Under the pieces are notes generated by a model. It was not told the DNA's origin. It did not search any database and saw nothing but the letters and a program-made list of their open reading frames with translations. DNA of 64,000 nt from Oscillospiraceae bacterium (lineage in GTDB: Bacteria; Bacillota; Clostridia; Oscillospirales; Oscillospiraceae). Numbering within the stretch: the stretch's first letter is position 1; each line of letters begins with the position of its first letter. A program made the position numbers and the translations under genes. Shown here piece by piece: positions 45,387 to 52,952 of the stretch. Location: assembly GCA_015067525.1 (NCBI GenBank), contig SVMH01000007.1, positions 1-64,000 on the forward strand, written 5' to 3'.

Positions 45387-46109
45387 TCAGTCCTGCAAGA
45401 GGCCGTATTTGGTCTGGATGCGATGGAGCATCTTCAAAAGGGGACGGCCTAAAAGGGCCAGCGTCACCGCCGTGGCGGCGGCGTGGGGCAGGTTGGCGGT
45501 GAGAAAACCGGTGAGATAGATGGGCAGCGCCGCCGTGGCACCGGCGGACTTGATGGCCACGGTCAGATAGGTGCTGGTGTCCAGAATGGGGCCCACCAGC
45601 ACGACGATGAGAAGAAAGCCTACCATGCACAGCACGGCGATGTCCTTCCAGCCGCGCACGTGGCGCTTCAGCAATCCGGCGCGGCACAGAAGACCCGCCG
45701 CCAGTCCGCCCAGTCCGTAGCCCATCATCTGCCACGGCGTCCACGGCCCCTGACCAAAGAAGAAGTTGCTCACCAGCGCCGTCACCGCGCCGCACAGGAA
45801 GCCGCGCTCAGCGCCGAAGGCCATGCCGGCCAGAAGGATGAAGGCCATGGTGGGCTTGAAGCTGGGGAAGGGCACCACCACCCGGGAGGCCACCGCCAGC
45901 GCGCAGACCACCGCCAGCAGCGCCAGCTCACGGGCCTGGGGTGCGCGGCGCTCGAAAGACAGGAAGAAGACCGCCATTGTCATGGCGATGACCAGCAGGG
46001 CGGAGAGATAGTACTTCCGCTCAGACACGGCGCACAGATACACCGTCAGCGGCATCACCGCCAGCACGATGGCCCAGCGCAGCGCGCGCAGAGAACGCAG
46101 CTTTTTCAT
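45387..46109 (-). CDS. ECF transporter S component, probably for cobalamin/corrinoid
   Basis: The substrate-binding membrane subunit of an energy-coupling factor transporter, 240 residues with about six helices. It has an extended N-terminal hydrophobic pair, the PFPSFKPTMAFILLAGMAFG segment and the FGQGPWTPWQMMGYGLGG loop typical of S components. B12 specificity is inferred because the operon lies behind a cobalamin riboswitch; it would correspond to the CbrT type. Its ATG overlaps the stop codon of the ATPase gene by 4 bases. It is the last gene of the T-A-S operon. Confidence 0.88.
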   Translation of the reverse strand: MKKLRSLRALRWAIVLAVMPLTVYLCAVSERKYYLSALLVIAMTMAVFFLSFERRAPQARELALLAVVCALAVASRVVVPFPSFKPTMAFILLAGMAFGAERGFLCGAVTALVSNFFFGQGPWTPWQMMGYGLGGLAAGLLCRAGLLKRHVRGWKDIAVLCMVGFLLIVVLVGPILDTSTYLTVAIKSAGATAALPIYLTGFLTANLPHAAATAVTLALLGRPLLKMLHRIQTKYGLLQD

Positions 46110-47761
46110 AGGCCGTTCTCCTTCATGAGGTACACCACATCCTCCGCCGTCACCGCCTGGGGGAAGAGATGGCGGGCCATGCGGTTGGCGGCGGTGGTGT
46201 AGAAGCTGTTTTGGGCGAAGAACTGCCGCGGCGTTGTGGTGGTCAGTACCTGCCCGTCAAAGAACATGCTGACGGCGTCGGCGTTGCGGGCGCAGAACTC
46301 CACGTCGTGGCTCACCATCAAAATGGTGACGCCCTCGTGCAGCAGGCGGCGGAAGAGCTCGCCCAGCTGCTCTTTGAAGAAGCTGTCCAGACCCTTGGTA
46401 GGCTCGTCCAGCAGCAAAAGCCGGGGTTCCGTCAGCAGCACCTTGGCCAGCGCCGCGCGCTGCTGCTCGCCGCCGGAGAGGTCGTAGGGGTGCTGCTCCA
46501 GCAGCCCTTCGATGCAGCAGATCTCCGCCATACGGGCGATTTTCTCCTCGGCGTGGGGGTCACCGGCCACCATTTCCATCAAATCGCCGCGCACCGTGTC
46601 TTTCACAAAGAGGTTGCGCGGATCCTGGGGCAGCATGGCGAGCTTACCGCGGAAGAGGTCTTTTTCCTTGCGAATATCGGTGCCGTGGAGCAAAACGCGG
46701 CCGCGGTACGGGCGGCAGATGCCGCAGATGGACTTGAGCGTGGTGGACTTGCCGGTGCCGTTGCCGCCGAGGATGGCGTGAAGGCTGCCTTCGGTCACGC
46801 GCAGATCCACGCCGCGCAGAATGTCGGCGCCGTCCTTTTCGTAGCGGAACCACAGGTTCTGCAGCTCCAGCGCGCGTTTACCGGCGGGAATGTCCTCCTG
46901 CGGCAGTGCCGTGGTGAGGGTGCGGCCCGCGGTCAGCTCCGTGAGCCAACTGCGGCCCTCCCGCACCGTCAGGGGACAGTCGGGGCCGGTGAAGCCGGCG
47001 TCATAGAAAATGCGCACGGGGGAGGGCAGGGCGGCAAACATGTCGCTGCGCTGCTCTTTCAAAAGACGGCCCACGGCGCGGGGTTCGTCGTCGGCGATGA
47101 TGCGCCCGTGCTCCATCACCACGCAGCGGTCGGCGGCGTGGAAGATATCCTCCAGCCGGTGCTCGGTGATGATGACGGTGGTGCCCAGCTCACGGTTGAT
47201 TTTGCGCACCGTGTTCAAAAAGTCGCTGGCGGCAATGGGGTCCAGCTGGCTGGTGGGCTCGTCCAGGATCAGCACCTGGGGCTGCAGGGCCATGATGGCC
47301 GCCAGATTCAAAAGCTGCTTCTGGCCGCCGGAGAGCTGGGCGATGCTGCGATGGAACCAGTCCTGAATACCGAAGTAGCTGGCCATCTCCGCCACCCGCA
47401 GGCGCATCACGTCCTCCGGCGTGCCTAAGTTTTCCAGACCGAAGGCCAGCTCGTGCCACACCTTGTCGGTGACGATCTGGGCATCGGGGTCCTGCATCAC
47501 GTAGCCGATGGCGGCGCTCTGGTCACGGAGGGAAACGGCCTCCAGTTCCTGCCCGTCCAGCAGGATGCGGCCACTCTTCACGCCGTGGGGGGCGAGAGCC
47601 GTTTTCAGATGCCGCAAAAGCGTGGTCTTGCCGCTGCCGCTGCGGCCGCACAGGGCGATGTATTCGCCCTGCCGCACCTGCAGGCTTACATCGTTCAGCA
47701 CCTTGCGCTCGGCTGCGGCGGCGTAGGCAAAGGTCAAATGTTCGATCGCAAGATGCGCCAT
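46106..47761 (-). CDS. ECF transporter ATPase, fused EcfA-EcfA' (two ABC domains)
   Basis: A 551-residue fusion of both ABC ATPases that energise the ECF transporter. Domain 1 (about residues 1-230) has Walker A GRSGSGKTTLL, signature LSGGQKQLL and Walker B ILDEPTSQLD. Domain 2 (about 290-520) has GGNGTGKSTTLK, LSGGEQQRAAL and LLDEPTKGLD. Both sites look intact. The track start at 47911 adds a non-homologous tail; the ATG at 47761 is preferred since the family starts there (MAHLAIEHLTF), inside the end of ecfT. The 28-base overlap with ecfT suggests translational coupling. Confidence 0.92.
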   Translation of the reverse strand: MAHLAIEHLTFAYAAAAERKVLNDVSLQVRQGEYIALCGRSGSGKTTLLRHLKTALAPHGVKSGRILLDGQELEAVSLRDQSAAIGYVMQDPDAQIVTDKVWHELAFGLENLGTPEDVMRLRVAEMASYFGIQDWFHRSIAQLSGGQKQLLNLAAIMALQPQVLILDEPTSQLDPIAASDFLNTVRKINRELGTTVIITEHRLEDIFHAADRCVVMEHGRIIADDEPRAVGRLLKEQRSDMFAALPSPVRIFYDAGFTGPDCPLTVREGRSWLTELTAGRTLTTALPQEDIPAGKRALELQNLWFRYEKDGADILRGVDLRVTEGSLHAILGGNGTGKSTTLKSICGICRPYRGRVLLHGTDIRKEKDLFRGKLAMLPQDPRNLFVKDTVRGDLMEMVAGDPHAEEKIARMAEICCIEGLLEQHPYDLSGGEQQRAALAKVLLTEPRLLLLDEPTKGLDSFFKEQLGELFRRLLHEGVTILMVSHDVEFCARNADAVSMFFDGQVLTTTTPRQFFAQNSFYTTAANRMARHLFPQAVTAEDVVYLMKENGL

Positions 47762-48636
47762 GTCATGTCCTCCCAGAGATGCAGGATGGTGGGGATCAGC
47801 AGCAGTACCGTCCATGCGGCCAGACCTGCCGCGCCCAAAGGTGTGTCGCTGCCGGCGATGTAGAGGGTGGGTACGAATTCCGCCCGGGCGTAACCGGCGG
47901 TGCCGGCCCACAGCGTCACGGCAGCCGCCGCGGCCAGGATGGCCAGCAGCACGCCGTCAGCGGCGGTGAAGCGGTAGGGGTTGAAGTTGGTGCGCTTTGC
48001 CGCACCGTAGCCGCGGCTGCGCATGGAGTCGGCGGTGACGATGGCCCCCTCCAGCGCCCATGCGGTGAGGGCGGCGAGATTGGCGCTCATGCCCCGCAGG
48101 GCGTCGCGCTTTGTACCGCCGCTGCCGCCAAGGCCGATGCACTGCCGCGCCGTGGTGATCTGCTGTGCCTTGCGGCCGTAGGCGGGCACCAGACGCAGCA
48201 CCATCACCAGAAGAAGGCTCAGGGATGGCAGGAGCGGGGCGAAGAGAGCGGTGAACTTGTCGCCGGTCATGATGGCGTTGTAGCAGAAAAACCACAGCAG
48301 CATGGCGATGAACATGCCCGAGAGCATGGCGCCGTTGGCGAGAAGCTCCCACGTAATGTAGCGGCCGAAGAGGGAGAAGAGCACGTGCCCGCCCTGGGCG
48401 TCCTTCAGTGGGTTGAGGAGGGGACTCACGGCGGTGATGGCGAGGAAGAGGGGCACCATAGCCGCCAGCTGCCAGAAAGCTTTTCGGCCCCGCAGGCACA
48501 GGAGATAGGCGGCAGCGCCCGCCAGACTCAGCGCCAGATACACCGGGTGCAGCAGCATCACCGAGAGCAATATGACTGCCGCAAAAAAGCTGAAGCTGAC
48601 GGCAGGATGTGCGCGGGAAAAGCGGTCGGTACCCAT
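47734..48636 (-). CDS. ecfT: ECF transporter transmembrane component EcfT
   Basis: The scaffold membrane subunit joining S component and ATPases, 300 residues with helices around 20-115 and 225-285. The EcfT coupling motif is seen as ADSMRSRGYGAAKRTNF. The track start at 48723 lies inside the riboswitch expression platform and is rejected. The ATG at 48636, after GTGAGGTTTTTT, follows the riboswitch terminator at 48653-48682, so its expression should fall when corrinoid is plentiful. Confidence 0.88.
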   Translation of the reverse strand: MGTDRFSRAHPAVSFSFFAAVILLSVMLLHPVYLALSLAGAAAYLLCLRGRKAFWQLAAMVPLFLAITAVSPLLNPLKDAQGGHVLFSLFGRYITWELLANGAMLSGMFIAMLLWFFCYNAIMTGDKFTALFAPLLPSLSLLLVMVLRLVPAYGRKAQQITTARQCIGLGGSGGTKRDALRGMSANLAALTAWALEGAIVTADSMRSRGYGAAKRTNFNPYRFTAADGVLLAILAAAAAVTLWAGTAGYARAEFVPTLYIAGSDTPLGAAGLAAWTVLLLIPTILHLWEDMTWRILRSNI

Positions 48637-48652
48637 AAAAAACCTCACAAAA

Positions 48653-48682
48653 AAGAAAAACGCCCCGTTTGGGGGCGTTAAG
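48653..48682 (-). terminator. Riboswitch-controlled terminator before ecfT
   Basis: On the minus strand, AACGCCCC-CAAAC-GGGGCGTT is followed by a TTTC-rich run, just downstream of the cobalamin aptamer and 17 bases before the ecfT start. Confidence 0.85.
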
Positions 48683-48699
48683 GGGGCGCATTGGCTGTT

Positions 48700-48885
48700 T
48701 CGGACATCCCCCAAGAGTCTCACAGCAAAAACATCACAGGCAAGTATTCCGGCTCCGGACGCCCTGATGCCCGCCTGCCTTCTCGGTGTTCACCAATGAC
48801 AGGGGGCGGCATAATGTCCGTCTACGGCGGCTTGGTACCGCTGGGATTTGACCCATTCCATTCCTGCGACAATAAGCGCAACTAT
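48700..48885 (-). promoter_or_regulatory. Cobalamin riboswitch for the ECF operon
   Basis: The minus-strand transcript carries cobalamin-aptamer landmarks: GGGTCAAATCCCAGCGGTACC near the 5' part, GAAGGCAGG in the middle, and GTCCGGAGCCGGAATACTTGCCTG, a variant of the B12-box AGCCAGGAxACxxGCCTG. The promoter at 48898-48926 precedes it and a terminator follows. Borders are approximate. It implies repression of the transporter by adenosyl- or related cobalamin. Confidence 0.85.
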
Positions 48886-48897
48886 GTATTTAATGTC

Positions 48898-48926
48898 ATC
48901 ATATCACGAATCCCGCCGCTTGACAA
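48898..48926 (-). promoter_or_regulatory. Promoter of the ECF operon
   Basis: On the minus strand, TTGTCA, a 17-bp spacer and TATGAT. The -35 box is shared with the divergent promoter through the palindrome CTTGACAAG. Confidence 0.85.
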
Positions 48927-48948
48927 GGGGGGAGCGGTGGTATATGAT
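48920..48948 (+). promoter_or_regulatory. Promoter of the DUF4430 lipoprotein gene
   Basis: On the plus strand, TTGACA, a 17-bp spacer and TATGAT. It overlaps the divergent ECF promoter at the -35 element. Confidence 0.85.
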
Positions 48949-48974
48949 GAAACCACAATTTCATACGCTGCATC

Positions 48975-49225
48975 GTGTTTCGCGTCAAGACTGCCCCACG
49001 GGGCAGGCGCCGAAATAAGGAAATCCGGTTAGAGTCCGGAGCATCAAGCGTTGCTGTAAGTGCAGGAGTGCATCACCCGCGCCGTGAGGCGGCCATTGGG
49101 AAACTGAGAAGGTAGGGTGACGTCACGCAGGGCCGCCGGCCCCCAATGCACAAGCCAGAAGGTCGACGATGATCGAGTATCAGGGGAGCCGTGCCGGCTT
49201 TGGCAGGAGCGCCCCACCGAACACG
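48975..49225 (+). promoter_or_regulatory. Cobalamin riboswitch for the DUF4430 lipoprotein gene
   Basis: The plus-strand leader contains GGAAATCCGGTTAGAGTCCGGAGC, GCTGTAAGTG, CATTGGGAAACTGAGAAGG and AAGCCAGAAGGTCGACG. These occur in cobalamin-riboswitch order (ligand-core P4-P6 region, then the AGCCAG-containing B12 box). Borders are approximate. A terminator follows at 49236-49273. Confidence 0.85.
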
Positions 49226-49235
49226 GAAAAGTACG

Positions 49236-49273
49236 CCCGTGGCAGAGTTTTCTCTGCCACGGGTTTTCTTTTT
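49236..49273 (+). terminator. Riboswitch-controlled terminator before the DUF4430 gene
   Basis: CCCGTGGCAGA-GTTTTC-TCTGCCACGGG is followed by TTTTCTTTTT, 87 bases before the ATG. Confidence 0.9.
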
Positions 49274-49359
49274 GGCAGCGGAAAAGGAGGGATCGACCGG
49301 ACAAACAGCATTTCCCCGCGGCAAAAAAGAAATTTTTCGTGAAAAAAGGAGTACACAAA

Positions 49360-49788
49360 ATGAGAAAACATACGACCCAACTGGCCGGACTGCTGCTGGC
49401 CCTGACCATGATCTTCACCCTGACCGCCTGCGCGCCGGTAGGCCAGCAGGATGAGCAGCCCTCGGGCGCCATCGAGAACGGCGCTACCATCGGCACCGGC
49501 GCCAAGACCTTCACCGTGGAAGTTACCGACGCTGAGGGCAAGGTGACGGCCTTTACCGTCAAGAGCGACGAAAAGACCGTGGGCGCGGCACTGCTGGCGC
49601 TGAACGTGATCGCCGGTGAGGACAGCCAGTACGGCCTCTACGTCAAGACCGTCAACGGCATCACCGCCGACTATGACAAAAACCAGACCTGGTGGGGCTT
49701 CTACATCGATGGTGTCAGCGCCACCGCCGGCGTGGACGCCACCGATATCGTGGACGGCAGCACCTACGGCTTCAAAGTGGAGAAGTAA
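49360..49788 (+). CDS. DUF4430 (transcobalamin-like) lipoprotein
   Basis: A 142-residue exported lipoprotein: signal peptide with lipobox TLTAC, a short linker, then a DUF4430 domain (KTFTVEVTDAEGKVTAFTVKSDEKTVGAALLAL ... NQTWWGFYIDGVSA). DUF4430 is structurally related to the C-terminal domain of transcobalamin and intrinsic factor. Because it has its own cobalamin riboswitch and lies divergent from an ECF transporter, it is probably a surface corrinoid-binding protein that feeds the S component. The start is set by AAAAAAGGAGTACACAAA; the track start at 49117 lies inside the riboswitch. Confidence 0.88.
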   Translation: MRKHTTQLAGLLLALTMIFTLTACAPVGQQDEQPSGAIENGATIGTGAKTFTVEVTDAEGKVTAFTVKSDEKTVGAALLALNVIAGEDSQYGLYVKTVNGITADYDKNQTWWGFYIDGVSATAGVDATDIVDGSTYGFKVEK

Positions 49789-49792
49789 AGAA

Positions 49793-49818
49793 AAAAATCC
49801 CCCGAAAGGGGGATTTTT
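49793..49818. terminator. Bidirectional intrinsic terminator
   Basis: AAAAAATCCCCC-GAAA-GGGGGATTTTT lies between the DUF4430 gene and the convergent TVP38 gene. Confidence 0.93.
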
Positions 49819-50522
49819 CATGTTTTATCCTTCTTTTCGTGCCTGGCGATCACCAGCCGGTAAATGCCCGCACCTGCGAGGGACAGAGCCGCCGTGGCGG
49901 CAAAGACCCACACCGCGCCGCCGTAATTCTCCGTGCCCAGCGCGCCGCCGCCTATGGTGGAGGTGATGATGGAGGGCAGGCGGCCCACCGAGCAGATGAA
50001 GAGCCACTTGCGCCACGGAAGATCCGTGAGTCCGGCAAAATAGCACAAAAGATCCTTGGGCGTGCCGGGCATCATGAAGATGAGCCAGAAGAGGAAGTCC
50101 CGCCTGGGGGAGCTGTGCAAAAAGCGCAGGCTCTGCACCTTCTCCCGGGAGAAGAACAGCTCCACGATGGCCCGTCCGAAGCGCCGCACCAGCCAGAATA
50201 CCAGAACGCTGCCCGCCGTGGCGCCCAGCAGGCACAGCAGCGTGCCCGGCACCGCGCCGAAGGCGTAGCCGCCGCAGATCTCCAGCGGCTCGCCGGGGAT
50301 CAGAGCCACCAGCACCTGCAAAAAGGTCATGCCCGCGTAGAGGAGGCCGCCCCACACGCCGTAGCCTGCCACCCATGCGCGGAACTGCTCCGGATCGCTG
50401 GCAAAGCGCACCATGGGCCGGCCGAAAAACCAGCCCACCGCGCCGCAGAACAGGAGAAAGACGGCCACAAGGGCGGCGGATATCCACTTTTTCTGCTGGG
50501 GGGTAAAGGAAAATTCCTTCAT
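49818..50522 (-). CDS. TVP38/TMEM64 (VTT-domain) membrane protein
   Basis: A 234-residue integral membrane protein of the VTT/DedA-like superfamily, thought to act in lipid scrambling or membrane homeostasis. The family core is visible as IPGEPLEICGGYAFGAVPGTLLCLLGATAGSVLVFWLVRRFGR and later FMMPGTPKDLLCYFAGLTDLP. About six hydrophobic helices are present. It is transcribed on the minus strand 81 bases after hom; no promoter was clear, so it may be read through from hom. Confidence 0.9.
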   Translation of the reverse strand: MKEFSFTPQQKKWISAALVAVFLLFCGAVGWFFGRPMVRFASDPEQFRAWVAGYGVWGGLLYAGMTFLQVLVALIPGEPLEICGGYAFGAVPGTLLCLLGATAGSVLVFWLVRRFGRAIVELFFSREKVQSLRFLHSSPRRDFLFWLIFMMPGTPKDLLCYFAGLTDLPWRKWLFICSVGRLPSIITSTIGGGALGTENYGGAVWVFAATAALSLAGAGIYRLVIARHEKKDKT

Positions 50523-50603
50523 GGCTTGTACCTCACGGGGGAAGATGGGAACAGCTTACCCGATGGCTGTGAACAGCGTTTGAACGCCGGATTAAGATTT
50601 CCT

Positions 50604-51743
50604 TCAGCCGATGGCGGCGAGGAAGAGGGCGCTGTCCTCATTCAGCTTGGCCTTGGCCCAAGCGAGCATCTCGCTGACGCTGACGGGGGCGGTGACCACG
50701 CCGTCGCCCATGGCCTTCTCCGTGACGGAGGCGAGCCATGCGTCCTTGCTGGCGGTGCGCACATAGTAGGCGTACTTCACGCCGCTGTTGTCCGGCTGCA
50801 TGGGAGCGGCCTTGCCGGCGTAGAAGGCCTTCTTGCCGCCGAGGATATCCACACAGTCCTGCACCACGTTGGAGGCGGTGGGATAGCGGCCGGCGCCCTG
50901 ACCGTAGTAGCTCTGGCGGCCCAGATACTCGGACTGGAAGGAGATCAGGTTATAGTTGGCGGGCACGGCGGCCTCCAGCGCGTGGGAATCCACCAGCGTG
51001 GGCTGCAGCCATGCGGCCACGCCGCCCTCGGTGCGGCGGGCGGTGGCAATCAGCTTGCAGACGTAGCCTTCCCGCTGGAACGTGGCAATATCGCCGTCGG
51101 TGACGGTGCGGATGCCGAACATGGGGATGTCCTCCTCCTGCAGCAGGGCGTCAAAGGCGATGTTGGCGGAAATGGTCAGCTTGCGGCGGATATCGTCGCC
51201 GTCGATGTCGGCGCTGGGGTCAGCCTCGGCGTAACCCAGCTCCTGTGCCTTCTTGAGGATGTCGGCAAAGGCCACGGGTGCGCGGTGCATGGCGTCCATG
51301 ATGTAGTTGGTGGTGCCGTTCATGATGCCGGAGACTTCCGTCACCGTGTCGATGCGGCGGCAACGCTCCAGATTGATGAGCCAGGGGATGCCGCCGCCCA
51401 CAGCGGCGGTGCAGCGCAGGGCCACGCCCTGTTCCGCGGCCAGCGCGGTCAGCTCACGGTAACAGGCGCTGATGACAGCCTTGTTGGCGGTGACCACATT
51501 TTTGCCGGCGCGCAGAGCGGCGGAGATGTATTCATAGGCCGGATGCACGCCGCCCATCACCTCCACCACCGTGTCGATGGCGGGGTCTGCGACGATGTCG
51601 TTGATGTCCGTGGTGGAAATGGCGGCAACTTCCTCGATGGGGCGGCGCACCAGCACGCGCACGACCTCCATGTCGTTGCGCTTTGCGATGATATCGTAGG
51701 CGCCTTTGCCCACCACGCCGAAGCCCAAGAGTGCAATTTTCAT
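50604..51743 (-). CDS. hom: Homoserine dehydrogenase (without ACT domain)
   Basis: Reduces aspartate semialdehyde to homoserine, on the route to threonine and methionine. The 379-residue protein has the NAD(P) loop LLGFGVVGKGAYD, the central TAAVGGGIPWL and SGIMNGTTNYIMDAM, and the catalytic ELGYAEADPSADIDGDD. It stops short of the roughly 430 residues of most Gram-positive enzymes and I see no complete C-terminal ACT domain, so threonine feedback inhibition may be absent. Its promoter contains a palindrome that may be an operator. The start follows AAGGAGGATTTTATC. Confidence 0.94.
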   Translation of the reverse strand: MKIALLGFGVVGKGAYDIIAKRNDMEVVRVLVRRPIEEVAAISTTDINDIVADPAIDTVVEVMGGVHPAYEYISAALRAGKNVVTANKAVISACYRELTALAAEQGVALRCTAAVGGGIPWLINLERCRRIDTVTEVSGIMNGTTNYIMDAMHRAPVAFADILKKAQELGYAEADPSADIDGDDIRRKLTISANIAFDALLQEEDIPMFGIRTVTDGDIATFQREGYVCKLIATARRTEGGVAAWLQPTLVDSHALEAAVPANYNLISFQSEYLGRQSYYGQGAGRYPTASNVVQDCVDILGGKKAFYAGKAAPMQPDNSGVKYAYYVRTASKDAWLASVTEKAMGDGVVTAPVSVSEMLAWAKAKLNEDSALFLAAIG

Positions 51744-51778
51744 GATAAAATCCTCCTTGCAGGATGAAATTTGCTATC

Positions 51779-51807
51779 ATTTTACCCCGTTTGACAGGCG
51801 CTGTCAA
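51779..51807 (-). promoter_or_regulatory. Promoter of hom with palindromic -35 region
   Basis: On the minus strand, TTGACA, a 17-bp spacer and TAAAAT. The -35 box is one arm of the palindrome TTGACAG-GCG-CTGTCAA (51791-51807), a likely operator. Confidence 0.8.
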
Positions 51808-51842
51808 CGAAAAAGACCTGCCGGCAGGCGGCAGGTCTTTCG
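51808..51842 (-). terminator. Terminator of the PepSY lipoprotein gene
   Basis: On the minus strand, AAAGACCTGCCG / CGGCAGGTCTTT is followed by TTCG; A-rich sequence on the other side gives a short T run. Confidence 0.8.
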
Positions 51843-51856
51843 GGGGTGGGGGAAGC

Positions 51857-52813
51857 TCAGTCGTCGCGCTCGGCGTCGTAGTCCAGCACCTTGCCGGTGA
51901 GGGCGTGGACGTCACAGCTGTACTCATAGCCATTGGCGCGGAACTCCAGCTCGTAGACGGGAACGCCGTCGTCCAGATCAAAGTCGCTCTCCTCCCAGAC
52001 CGCATTGGCCGCGGCCACGCCGGCGCGCTCCAGCGCGATGGCGCGGGCCTTCTCCAGACCGATGTAGTCGGCAGAGGGGGCGGAGGGGGCGGCTGCGGAG
52101 GAAGCGGGGCGGTCATCGCCGCGCTCGGTCCAGGTGCGCAGGATCTTGCCGGTGGCGGCGTCAATGTCGTATTCGTACTCGGTGCCGTTGACGGCAAACT
52201 CCAGCTCGAAGACGGGCTTGCCGTTTTCAAAGTCGAACTCGCGCTCGTCCCACACGGCGTCCGCCGCGCTGACACCGGCGTGGGTCAGGGCGATCTCGCG
52301 GGCCTTTTCCATGGTGATATAGGGGGAGGGCGCGCCGTTTGTTTCGTAGCGCTTGTCATAGTCATCGCCGCCGATGTCCACCACGTCGCTCGTCAGCGCC
52401 AGATCGGCCACCAGAGAGGTGACGTCGCGGCTTAAAAGCTCCAGAAAATCGTCATCGGGCAGGGCGGAGCCGGGCTCCACCTGCAGCACGATCTGCCGCT
52501 TGCCGGTTTCGGCGTCCTCCACGAAGTAGCCGGCCTTGTAGATGTCGGTCACCAGCTCCCGCAGCACGGTGCTGCAGTCCTTGCCGATGTAGTCGGTGTA
52601 GGCACCGGCGATGGCGGTGCCGTCGTCGTTGCGGCCCTCCAGACCGGTGACGAGGCCGTCAGCATTGTAGGCGATGCGGATGGCGGGGTTGACGCTCAGG
52701 GTCAGATAGCCCGCGGCGGTGTCGCTGCCGCTGGAGCCGCAGCCGGTCAGAAGGACAGTGAGCAGCACTGCCAGGGAAGAGACCAGCGCGATGAGAGTTG
52801 TTCTTCTTTTCAT
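51857..52813 (-). CDS. PepSY-domain lipoprotein with RsgI-like N-terminal region
   Basis: A 318-residue exported lipoprotein (lipobox LLTGC) with a region resembling the RsgI periplasmic part (LTLSVNPAIRIAYNADGLVTGLEGRNDDG, about residues 36-140). Two consecutive PepSY domains follow, each opening YIxxEKAREIALxHAGVxAAxAVW, near 168 and 243. PepSY domains bind or inhibit extracellular proteases or sense envelope components. Its promoter repeats the motif in front of sigI, so it is a probable SigI regulon member and perhaps an extra sensor of the pathway. Confidence 0.88.
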   Translation of the reverse strand: MKRRTTLIALVSSLAVLLTVLLTGCGSSGSDTAAGYLTLSVNPAIRIAYNADGLVTGLEGRNDDGTAIAGAYTDYIGKDCSTVLRELVTDIYKAGYFVEDAETGKRQIVLQVEPGSALPDDDFLELLSRDVTSLVADLALTSDVVDIGGDDYDKRYETNGAPSPYITMEKAREIALTHAGVSAADAVWDEREFDFENGKPVFELEFAVNGTEYEYDIDAATGKILRTWTERGDDRPASSAAAPSAPSADYIGLEKARAIALERAGVAAANAVWEESDFDLDDGVPVYELEFRANGYEYSCDVHALTGKVLDYDAERDD

Positions 52814-52858
52814 ATGGTTGCATCCTTTCTATTGAAAATGGGGGTTTGTGTGCCTGTA

Positions 52859-52897
52859 GGGATAGGATACGCAGCGAACGGCGCAAAAGCGGGGCCG
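52859..52897 (-). promoter_or_regulatory. Putative SigI-type promoter of the PepSY lipoprotein gene
   Basis: On the minus strand, CGGCCCC is followed about 14 bases later by CGCTGCGTATCCTATCCC. The same two blocks occur before sigI at 54316-54355, differing by one base of spacing and one base in the second block. Confidence 0.7.
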
Positions 52898-52912
52898 CGG
52901 CGAAAAATTTTT

Positions 52913-52948
52913 GAAAAAAAGCGGAGGTGCACCGCAGCACACCTCCGT
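52913..52948 (-). terminator. Terminator of the sigI-rsgI operon
   Basis: On the minus strand, CGGAGGTG ... CACCTCCG is followed by CTTTTTTTC, immediately after the rsgI stop codon and just before the PepSY promoter. Confidence 0.8.
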
Positions 52949-52952
52949 CATG

